Shown here: positions 4,985 to 10,628 of the stretch, in pieces | Position numbering within the stretch: the stretch's first letter is position 1 | How the letters are laid out: the number at the start of each line of letters is the position of its first letter | Origin: SIG636 sp045592105 | GTDB lineage: Bacteria; Bacillota; Clostridia; Oscillospirales; CAG-382 | NCBI GenBank assembly: GCA_045592105.1 | Contig: JAZNUB010000010.1 | Coordinates: 1 to 10,628, forward strand | Reading direction: 5' to 3' | Length of the DNA: 10,628 nucleotides | Position numbers and translations under genes: made by a program | The notes under the pieces: model-generated | The model's input: the letters and a program-made list of their open reading frames with translations, nothing else | Database searches by the model: none | Told to the model about the DNA's origin: nothing

Positions 4985-6361
4985 CTACTGGAAGCTTTCG
5001 GGCAAAAACTCCGCCGGTATTAGCCTTTTAACCTTTGCGTAAAGCGTTTCAAGGCTGAAATTGCCGTCCAGCTCATTGTCAAAGCCCGATATCTTGCTTT
5101 TATTCATGTGGCAACCGTGTGCCGCCGCAAGCTCTGCCGTATAATCCTCAAGGAAATATATCTTAAAATCTCTAAAGCCCGTATCCATTTGGGTATTAAC
5201 GCTCATCTTCTTAACGTAATGGCAAACGGTGGGCAGTATCTGCACGTTGTCCACATACGGTTTTTTGCCCGCCTCTGCAATAATATCCAAGGAAAGTAAG
5301 CAACCAAGCGCGTTTTTTCCGCCGTACATACCGCTAAGCAGGTTACCAAGCGAATAGGTTAACAAGCAACGCGTACCGTCCGCCCTTTCTATCCACTTTG
5401 CTTCCTGTATAACATGGGGGTGCATACCGATTATAACGTCCGCGCCCTCGTCTGCCAAAAGCTGTGCCGCGCTACGCTGGCTGCTATTGGCATTAAACGT
5501 GTCCTCATCGCCCCAATGCATGGAAACAAAAACCAAATCCGCAATTTGCTTTGCTTTAGCCATCTGCTGTTTCATAAGCGTGCTGTTGATATAGGGGATA
5601 TAGGTTTTTGCATTAGAGCCAAGCCTTATACCGTTTGTGGCGTAGGTGTACGCCAAAAACGCTATTTTAACGCCCTCTTTTTCCACCACAACGATGTTTT
5701 CGGTATCAGCCTTATCCTCGTAGTAGCCCAAGGTAACGCCGCCGCGCTGGGTAAAGAACTTGTCACAATTGATAAGATACTTGTCGTTCCCACTGTCCAG
5801 CATGTGGTTGTGTGCAAGGTTGAAGATATCAAAGCCCATATCAACCAGCGTTTCACCCGCCGCCTCGGGCGAGTTGAACATAGGATACCCGCTTATTTTG
5901 TTTTCGTTGCCGCCAATAAGCGTTTCTACGTTGATATAGGATATATCAGCCGCCGCAACTAACGCCTTTATATTGTCGTAAATATGGGAAAACTCATAGT
6001 CCGCCGTTTGCAGATTAGAATAATCGGGTGCAACGCCCTTGTTTGCCGCCGCCGTTTGCAACGCGTGATAATAAACGGAGGGGTGGATAATATTATCGGG
6101 GCAGGCAAGAAAGCTTATAACCTTCTTTTCGTCCTCTTTGCTTTCCTCTTTGCTTTCGTCTTTGCTTTCGTCGGCAGAGGGGGTGCTGCTGTTTTCCGTG
6201 CTGATAGCGGCATCGCTGCTCTCAGGCTCGGAGGCGGAAGGAGCTTCCGTACCGTCCTCTTCGCTGATATCATGCGGCATCTCTATCTCCGTACAAGCGC
6301 CGAAAAGCATAGCTATCGACAGAACAACAGCCATAAGCGATATAAACAAAGCTTTTTTCAT
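4985..6361 (-). CDS. CapA-family (PGA_cap) metallophosphatase-fold lipoprotein
   Basis: Member of the CapA family, named after the poly-gamma-glutamate capsule protein of Bacillus, with a calcineurin-like metallophosphoesterase fold. Residues 1-22 are a signal peptide (MKK, hydrophobic core, LFGAC), with Cys23 the likely lipidation site; Phe at -3 makes the lipobox imperfect. Residues about 24-80 are an acidic, Ser-rich linker with ESK(D/E) repeats (about 65-76) encoded by a 12-bp tandem repeat near 6134-6172. The catalytic-fold motifs follow: PDN-H (88-93), NVETLIGG (144-151), AHNHMLDSG (183-191), MHWGDE (281-286), GMHPHV (312-317) and YSLGN (336-340), all with the expected His/Asn/Asp residues. 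The protein should sit outside the membrane, anchored by lipid. The start is supported by AAGGAAG upstream, and the gene begins 21 bases after the murA stop, so they are co-transcribed. The link to murA suggests an envelope role, but the substrate is unknown and polyglutamate capsule is not implied. Confidence 0.9.
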   Translation of the reverse strand: MKKALFISLMAVVLSIAMLFGACTEIEMPHDISEEDGTEAPSASEPESSDAAISTENSSTPSADESKDESKEESKEDEKKVISFLACPDNIIHPSVYYHALQTAAANKGVAPDYSNLQTADYEFSHIYDNIKALVAAADISYINVETLIGGNENKISGYPMFNSPEAAGETLVDMGFDIFNLAHNHMLDSGNDKYLINCDKFFTQRGGVTLGYYEDKADTENIVVVEKEGVKIAFLAYTYATNGIRLGSNAKTYIPYINSTLMKQQMAKAKQIADLVFVSMHWGDEDTFNANSSQRSAAQLLADEGADVIIGMHPHVIQEAKWIERADGTRCLLTYSLGNLLSGMYGGKNALGCLLSLDIIAEAGKKPYVDNVQILPTVCHYVKKMSVNTQMDTGFRDFKIYFLEDYTAELAAAHGCHMNKSKISGFDNELDGNFSLETLYAKVKRLIPAEFLPESFQ

Positions 6362-6382
6362 AATTTCACTTCCTTAAAAAAT

Positions 6383-7672
6383 CTATACAGCCGCAGACTT
6401 ATAACCGTCCGGCACAATAAGCTTTTGGATATCCGCGCCAACCGCGCGCAGCTTCTCCACAATATTTTCATAGCCGCGCTCTATATGATATATATCGGTA
6501 ATCTCGGTAGTTCCCTCAGCCGCAAGCCCTGCTATAACCATAGCCGCGCCCGCGCGCAAATCCACTGCTTTAACCGCCGCGCCCGAAAGCGTGCCTTTGC
6601 CCTTAACGTATGCAACCTTGGGCTCCACCGTAATGTCCGCCCCCATACGCACAAGCTCCTTTATGTATCTAAACCTATTATCCCAAACGCCTTCTTTAAG
6701 CTGGCTGTCCCCCTCGGCAAGGCACATCATAACGCACATCTGCGGGTTCATATCCGTGGGGAAGCCGGGGTACGGCTGGGTTTTAACGCGCACGCCCTTA
6801 AAAGGCGCGTTTGATGCGGAAACCACCACAGAGCTGTCATATTCCTCCACAACGGCTCCCATCTCCCTAAGCTTTGCCGAAACGGAATCAAGATGCTTGG
6901 GGATAACGTTGCTTATCGTAACCTTTCCGCGCGTTGCCGCGGCGGCTATCATATAAGTGCCTGCCTCTATCATATCGGGAAGCACCGCATAAGTTGCGCC
7001 GTGCAGGCGGGAAACGCCTTTTACCTTAATAACGTCCGTGCCTGCGCCCGTTATGTCCGCACCGCAGGCGTTCAAAAAGTTTACAAGGTCTACAACGTGC
7101 GGCTCTTTAGCGGCGCTGTCTATAACGGTAACGCCGTTTGCAAGCACAGCCGCAAGTATTATATTGATGGTTGCGCCAACGGAAACAACGTCCATAAAAA
7201 TGCTGTCCCCTTGCAAGCCACCGTCTGCAACTGCCTTTATATATCCGTTTTCAAGCACAACCTTGGCACCCAACGCCTCAAAGCCCTTGATATGCTGGTC
7301 GATAGGGCGCTGACCAAAATCACAGCCGCCGGGAAGCGGTACACAGGTACGCCCAAACCTGCTAAGCTCTGCCCCCGCTATGTAGTAGGAGCCGCGCATA
7401 TGCCTTGCCGCCTCATACGGGGCGGAGCCACAGCGGATAGCACTTGCATCAACGCAGGCGGTAGTACGGTCCAGCATACTAACCTTCGCGCCCATGCTTT
7501 GCAGGATGGAAAGCGCCGCGCTAACGTCATCAATAGGCGGCAGGTTTTCTATAACACAGCTTCCGTTTACAAGGATGGTTGCAAACAGAATGGGCAGGCT
7601 GGAATTTTTCATCCCGCCTATCTCGATGGTACCGTAAAGCGGTTTACCACCGTTAATAACAATTTTTTCCAT
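6383..7672 (-). CDS. murA: UDP-N-acetylglucosamine 1-carboxyvinyltransferase MurA
   Basis: Transfers enolpyruvate from PEP to UDP-GlcNAc in the cytoplasm, the first committed step of peptidoglycan synthesis and the target of fosfomycin. The 429-residue length is standard. Active-site residues are present: Lys22 and Asn23 in GGMKNSSLPIL, Arg93 in HMRGS, Cys117 in PGGCDFGQRP (equivalent to Cys115 of E. coli, so fosfomycin could alkylate it), Arg122, Asp307 in YPGFPTDMNPQ, and Arg399 in HIERGYENI. Some positions that are usually conserved differ, such as NSS in place of NAA after Lys22 and SYYIAGAELSRFG in place of the usual ASILVLGPLLARFG. Clostridia often have two MurA paralogues and this may be the more divergent one. 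The Shine-Dalgarno is weak (AAAGGG about 10 bases upstream). It is driven by the promoter at 7737-7764 and is first in an operon with the CapA-family gene. Confidence 0.96.
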   Translation of the reverse strand: MEKIVINGGKPLYGTIEIGGMKNSSLPILFATILVNGSCVIENLPPIDDVSAALSILQSMGAKVSMLDRTTACVDASAIRCGSAPYEAARHMRGSYYIAGAELSRFGRTCVPLPGGCDFGQRPIDQHIKGFEALGAKVVLENGYIKAVADGGLQGDSIFMDVVSVGATINIILAAVLANGVTVIDSAAKEPHVVDLVNFLNACGADITGAGTDVIKVKGVSRLHGATYAVLPDMIEAGTYMIAAAATRGKVTISNVIPKHLDSVSAKLREMGAVVEEYDSSVVVSASNAPFKGVRVKTQPYPGFPTDMNPQMCVMMCLAEGDSQLKEGVWDNRFRYIKELVRMGADITVEPKVAYVKGKGTLSGAAVKAVDLRAGAAMVIAGLAAEGTTEITDIYHIERGYENIVEKLRAVGADIQKLIVPDGYKSAAV

Positions 7673-7736
7673 CTATAAAAACCCTTTCGGTTATGTACTA
7701 TAAGTTATATGCGCCCAATTATACGCATACATATAT

Positions 7737-7764
7737 ATCATAACATTATTTTACAGAAAGTCAA
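7737..7764 (-). promoter_or_regulatory. sigma-A promoter for murA-capA
   Basis: On the minus strand, -35 TTGACT (7759-7764), a 16-bp spacer, and -10 TATGAT (7737-7742) preceded by TGT (extended -10). The expected start near 7730 leaves a leader of about 57 bases, AT-rich and without an obvious structure. Confidence 0.68.
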
Positions 7765-7827
7765 GTAAAAAAAACGGCGCATCGTGTAGAAGCGATCACA
7801 ATATATTATATGCTTTTTCTTTGCCTA

Positions 7828-7856
7828 TTGACAATAAGCGGAAAATGGGGCATAAT
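7828..7856 (+). promoter_or_regulatory. sigma-A promoter for rnj
   Basis: A perfect -35 TTGACA (7828-7833), a 17-bp spacer, and -10 CATAAT (7851-7856). Start of transcription near 7863 gives a leader of about 98 bases containing a displaced Shine-Dalgarno and a hairpin. It is divergent from the murA promoter, with about 60 bases between the two -35 boxes. Confidence 0.78.
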
Positions 7857-7911
7857 ATATACATATTAATATGAACTTAGCCCGCAAGGGTACTTATATA
7901 CATAAATTAAT

Positions 7912-7960
7912 AAAGGAGAAAAAGACGTAGGCGTGTTTTACGCAATACGTTTAGTGTTTT
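7912..7960 (+). promoter_or_regulatory. Shine-Dalgarno, hairpin and start region of rnj
   Basis: The only good Shine-Dalgarno, AAAGGAG (7912-7918), lies 42 bases before the ATG at 7961. Between them ACGTA (7925-7929) pairs with TACGT (7946-7950), GCGT (7931-7934) pairs with ACGC (7940-7943) around a GTTTT loop, and G-T plus A-T pairs extend the base to 7923/7952. With the hairpin formed, the unpaired distance falls to about 12 bases (7919-7922 plus 7953-7960). An in-frame TAG at 7952-7954 rules out an upstream in-frame start. Confidence 0.6.
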
Positions 7961-9637
7961 ATGGCAAAAACAAAAGGAGAAAAGCTAAAGATTATCCCGC
8001 TTGGCGGGGTAGACGGTATAGGCAGGAACATCACGGCTATCGAGTACGGAAACGATTTGGTGGTTATAGACTGCGGCGTTTCCTTCCCTGAGGACGATAT
8101 GCTGGGTATAGACTTGGTTATACCCGATTTCAGTTATCTGGAGCAGAACGCCGATAAATTTAAGGCGTTGCTTCTAACGCACGGGCACGAGGACCATATA
8201 GGCGCCGTACCGTATCTGCTTAAGCAGTTTGATGTGCCTGTGTACGCCACAAGGCTAACGCTTGGCATACTTGAAAACAAGCTACAGGAGCACGGGCTTA
8301 TGCGTACCGCGCGCCTTACAGAGCTTAAGGCGGGCGATACCGTTAAGATAGGCTGTTTCACGGCGGAGTTCATAAGGGTGAACCACTCTATTGCGGATTC
8401 CGTGGCGATAGCCTTGCAAACGCCTAAGGGCACGGTTGTGCATTCGGGCGATTTTAAGATAGACCTTACGCCTATCGACGATGCGCCCATCAACCTGCAC
8501 CGCTTTGCAGAGCTTGGCAAAAAGGGCGTTAAGTTGTTTATGTGTGACAGCACCAACGTTGAGCGTGCGGGCTTCACTCCGTCCGAGCGCATAGTTGGCG
8601 CATCGTTTGACCGTATTTTCTACAACTGTGACAAGCGCATAGTTGTAGCAACCTTTTCGTCCAACATCCACAGGATACAGCAGATAATAAACGCATCCGT
8701 GAAGTACGGGCGCAAGGTGGCGGTAACGGGGCGCAGTATGATAAACGTAATGCGTGCGGCGGAGCGTCTTGGGTATATGGATATACCCGAAGGCACGCTT
8801 ATAGAGCTTGGGGATATGAAGCGCTACAAGCACGAGCAGCTTACGCTTATAACAACGGGCAGCCAGGGCGAGCCTATGAGCGCGCTGTACCGTATGGCGC
8901 TGGGCGAGCATAGCCAGGTTGCGCTTGGTAAGGACGATTTGGTTATACTTTCCGCTTCCCCCATACCGGGGAACGAAAAGCTTATATCCCGCATAGTGAA
9001 CGAGCTTTTGAAGCGCGGCGTTGATATGATAAGCGACGGTGCGGTGGACGTGCACGTTTCGGGCCACGCCTGTGCGGAGGAGCTAAAGATACTGCACAAC
9101 CTGCTAAAGCCGGAGTTTTTTATGCCCGTACACGGTGAGTACAAGCACCTAAAACGCCACGCAGACCTTGCGGCAGAGCTTGGTATGGAGGAGAACAAGA
9201 TATTCATACCCGAAACGGGCAAGGTGCTGGAGATAGGCGCAAAGAAGGCGCAGTACGGCACGGTGGTTCCCACAGGGCAGGTATACGTTGACGGTAACGG
9301 CACGGGTGACGTTGGCAACACCATACTTAAGGAGCGCCGCCATCTTGCAGAGGACGGTATGCTGCTTATAGTGTTTGCGGCAGACCTAAGCTATCGCGCG
9401 TTGCTGTCGGATATAGAGATAATATCAAAGGGCTTTGTATATATGCGTGAGCAGGACAGCCTTATGGAGGATGTGCGCGCGCAGGTTAAGAAAACCGTTA
9501 CCGAATGCTTCGGCCACGGGAACAGGGATGCAAACTCGATAAAAGGAAAGGTTAAGGACGCGGTTTCCTCCAAGCTTTATAACAAAACGAAGAAAAAGCC
9601 TATGGTTATCCCCGTTCTGATAGACGTAAGTATATGA
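7961..9637 (+). CDS. rnj: ribonuclease J
   Basis: Beta-CASP metallo-beta-lactamase ribonuclease with 5'-3' exo- and endonuclease activity, central to mRNA decay and rRNA/5' end maturation in Firmicutes. Metal-binding motifs are in order: HGHEDH (residues 74-79), His142 in NHSIADS, HSGDFKID (161-168), Asp196 in CDSTN, and His391 in PVHGEYKH. Beta-CASP landmarks include ATFSSNIHRIQ (230-240), TTGSQGEP (298-305), SASPIPGNE (331-339) and SGHA (367-370). The C-terminal dimerisation domain ends in KKKPMVIPVLIDV. The 558-residue length matches B. subtilis RNase J1. The start at 7961 is favoured because the N terminus to LGG is the same length as in J1 and an in-frame stop lies just upstream, although the Shine-Dalgarno is displaced. 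Ile is often coded by ATA. The next gene overlaps by four bases. It could be the J1 or J2 paralogue; all catalytic residues being present favours an active enzyme. Confidence 0.97.
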   Translation: MAKTKGEKLKIIPLGGVDGIGRNITAIEYGNDLVVIDCGVSFPEDDMLGIDLVIPDFSYLEQNADKFKALLLTHGHEDHIGAVPYLLKQFDVPVYATRLTLGILENKLQEHGLMRTARLTELKAGDTVKIGCFTAEFIRVNHSIADSVAIALQTPKGTVVHSGDFKIDLTPIDDAPINLHRFAELGKKGVKLFMCDSTNVERAGFTPSERIVGASFDRIFYNCDKRIVVATFSSNIHRIQQIINASVKYGRKVAVTGRSMINVMRAAERLGYMDIPEGTLIELGDMKRYKHEQLTLITTGSQGEPMSALYRMALGEHSQVALGKDDLVILSASPIPGNEKLISRIVNELLKRGVDMISDGAVDVHVSGHACAEELKILHNLLKPEFFMPVHGEYKHLKRHADLAAELGMEENKIFIPETGKVLEIGAKKAQYGTVVPTGQVYVDGNGTGDVGNTILKERRHLAEDGMLLIVFAADLSYRALLSDIEIISKGFVYMREQDSLMEDVRAQVKKTVTECFGHGNRDANSIKGKVKDAVSSKLYNKTKKKPMVIPVLIDVSI

Positions 9638-10350
9638 GCACGGTTCTAATAACGGGTGCCGCGCGCGGGATAGGTGCGGCGTGCGCCTTGCTGTTTGCCC
9701 AAAACGGCTGGCAGGTGCTTGCAAACTACAAAAGTAACGACGAAGCGGCTAAGGCTTTAAAGGCTAAAACAGGCTGTGCTTTGTATAAGGCGGACGTGGC
9801 AGACGCAAAAGCGGTTGCCGCAATGAAAGCAGCTATTGAAAACGACGGCTATAAGGTGGACGTGCTTATAAACAACGCAGGCGTTGCGCTTTTCGGCTTG
9901 TTTCAGCACGTAAGCGAGGAGCAGGCGGCAAATATGTACGGCACCAACCTTTTCGGCACGCTTAACTGCACGCGGGCGTTCCTGCCCGATATGCTTGAGG
10001 CAAAGCACGGCTGTATAATCAATATGTCCTCCGTTTGGGGCGAGGTTGGAGCCTCCTGCGAGGTGGACTATTCCACCGCAAAGGCGGCGATAGTTGGGCT
10101 TACAAAGGCGCTTGCCAAAGAGGTTGGCTTTAGCGGCGTGCGCGTTAATTGCATATCGCCCGGTATTATTGATACCGATATGAACGCCGAGCTTTCCGTG
10201 GAGGATATAGCCGAGATAGTGGACAGTATCCCGCTGGAACGCCTTGGCAAGGGCGCGGACGTGGCAGAGGCGGCGTGGTTTCTCGCCTCGGACAAGGCTC
10301 AGTATATAACGGGGCAGGTGCTTTCCGTGGACGGCGGCTGGAAAGGCTGA
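9634..10350 (+). CDS. SDR-family NAD(P)-dependent oxidoreductase, FabG-like
   Basis: Classical short-chain dehydrogenase/reductase of 238 residues. The cofactor-binding motif is TGAARGIG (7-14), followed by Asp54 in KADVAD, NNAG (80-83), catalytic Asn105, Ser133, Tyr146 and Lys150 (YSTAK), and the PG motif at 176-177. The tail ITGQVLSVDGGW is typical of 3-oxoacyl-ACP reductases (FabG), and the Ser-Tyr spacing of 13 agrees. The likely reaction is NADPH-dependent ketoacyl or related carbonyl reduction in the cytoplasm. It is not in a fatty acid synthesis cluster, so the substrate is open. The ATG lies within the rnj stop (ATGA overlap), with no strong Shine-Dalgarno of its own, so translation is probably coupled to rnj. 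Confidence 0.92.
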   Translation: MSTVLITGAARGIGAACALLFAQNGWQVLANYKSNDEAAKALKAKTGCALYKADVADAKAVAAMKAAIENDGYKVDVLINNAGVALFGLFQHVSEEQAANMYGTNLFGTLNCTRAFLPDMLEAKHGCIINMSSVWGEVGASCEVDYSTAKAAIVGLTKALAKEVGFSGVRVNCISPGIIDTDMNAELSVEDIAEIVDSIPLERLGKGADVAEAAWFLASDKAQYITGQVLSVDGGWKG

Positions 10351-10407
10351 TAACCCACATCTTCAAATGTTGCCCCAACAATTTAAACACACCGCTTCAT
10401 TTTAGAA

Positions 10408-10524
10408 GAAAACCCCGTTGCGGTGCGTAGGGTCGATTCACAAATCGACCGCCACCTTTCGCTTATATGCGGCGTTTGGCTTTAAATGCCGCGTAACGGG
10501 TCATTCGTGAATGACCCCTACTAC
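10408..10524. repeat. MITE-like palindromic intergenic element, copy 2
   Basis: Homologous to 4494-4604 over its left and central parts: GTAGGG at 10427-10432, palindrome GGTCGATT/AATCGACC (10431-10450), and GCGGC...GCCGC arms (10469-10492). The right end is GGGTCATTC-GT-GAATGACCC (10498-10517), running into CCCCTAC (10515-10521). Read on the minus strand, this right end resembles the left end (GTAGGG, then a TC-ATTCAC palindrome), so the element has imperfect inverted ends of about 24 bases, each itself palindromic. It may also serve as the 3' end of the rnj-SDR transcript, since no classic terminator follows the SDR gene. Confidence 0.65.
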
Positions 10525-10541
10525 ATCGTTAATATTAAAAC

Positions 10542-10571
10542 TTCACATTTTGCAAATAGTATGGTATACTA
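10542..10571 (+). promoter_or_regulatory. promoter with operator-like inverted repeat
   Basis: -35 TTCACA (10542-10547), 17-bp spacer, -10 TATACT (10565-10570) preceded by TGG (extended -10). The -10 lies within a perfect inverted repeat TAGTAT-GGT-ATACTA (10557-10571), a placement typical of a repressor site. CACATC (10574-10579) can also pair with GATGTG (10593-10598), covering part of the Shine-Dalgarno. Confidence 0.55.
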
Positions 10572-10605
10572 ATCACATCTACTACAAAAAAGGATGTGTA
10601 GCCAT

Positions 10606-10628
10606 ATGAGTAAAGAAATCCGTTTAAG
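10606..10628 (+). CDS. start of a gene truncated by the window edge
   Basis: ATG at 10606 begins MSKEIRL and continues past the right edge. AAAAAAGGA (10586-10594) is a fair Shine-Dalgarno 11 bases upstream, and a promoter with an operator-like repeat precedes it. Seven codons are too few to identify the product. Confidence 0.5.

Noticed and set aside
5984..6814. 276-codon plus-strand ORF across the start of the CapA-family gene and the end of murA
   Set aside because: It is antisense to two confidently identified genes, runs across their junction, has Arg/His/Ala-rich composition and shows no ribosome binding site or domain; it is a shadow of codon bias.
6893..7678. 261-codon plus-strand ORF antisense to murA
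   Set aside because: It lies entirely opposite conserved murA coding sequence, with low-complexity Cys/Lys/Asn-rich translation and no motif.
7880..7895. GCCC-GCAA-GGGT mini-hairpin in the rnj leader
   Set aside because: Only four pairs including a wobble; too short to support as a feature.
7933..7960. GTG at 7933 as an upstream RNase J start, 14 bases after the Shine-Dalgarno
   Set aside because: It is out of frame with RNase J and would need a frameshift; the ATG at 7961 gives the family N-terminal length.
8282..9067. 261-codon minus-strand ORF antisense to rnj
   Set aside because: Opposite the catalytic core of RNase J; Arg/His/Tyr-rich translation is typical of antisense frames.
10368..10380. 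TGTTG-CCC-CAACA as terminator of the rnj-SDR operon
   Set aside because: Only five pairs and no following T tract.

Overview
The window looks like a chromosomal segment of a Gram-positive Clostridia-type bacterium, possibly an uncultured gut member near the Oscillospiraceae/Ruminococcaceae. The reasons are an RNase J gene, a Firmicutes-style MurA, strong AGGAGG-type ribosome binding sites, near-consensus sigma-A promoters, AT-rich intergenic DNA, a standalone TipAS domain protein, and GTAGGG...CCCTAC palindromic intergenic repeats of a kind I associate with such genomes. The taxonomic call is inference from gene content only.

Layout. Bases 1-490 hold no convincing full gene. They contain a possible small ORF at the left edge, a bidirectional terminator-like hairpin, a tRNA 3'-end-like sequence (T arm plus CCA), another stem-loop and a plus-strand terminator. 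Then come two translationally coupled minus-strand genes: a TipAS drug-recognition domain protein and, one base downstream, a short peptide deformylase homologue with altered motifs. Divergent from them, each side with its own strong promoter, is a ClC-family anion channel/antiporter carrying a C-terminal TrkA-C domain. Convergent with the ClC gene is a minus-strand FAD-dependent oxidoreductase with a C-terminal Rieske [2Fe-2S] domain and a structured mRNA leader.

Bases 4356-4984 are gene-free and dense in repeats. They hold a MITE-like palindromic element (copy 1), a minus-strand terminator, and a 219-bp segment with perfect 15-bp inverted ends, followed by a further partial copy. Next is a minus-strand pair, murA (UDP-GlcNAc enolpyruvyl transferase, first committed step of peptidoglycan synthesis) and, 21 bases downstream, a CapA-family lipoprotein. 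Divergent from murA is a plus-strand pair, RNase J (mRNA decay and processing) and an SDR/FabG-like reductase that overlaps it by ATGA. The RNase J leader is unusual: its Shine-Dalgarno sequence lies 42 bases upstream of the start codon with a hairpin folded between them. A second copy of the MITE-like element follows, then a promoter with an operator-like inverted repeat and the first seven codons of another gene running off the right edge.

Taken together this is mostly core envelope and RNA metabolism with a small accessory-looking block at the left (tRNA remnant, TipAS, deformylase-like). I see no CRISPR array, transposase, phage module or obvious new defence system. The points most worth a second look are the RNase J leader, the TipAS/deformylase-like pair, and the two families of palindromic repeats.
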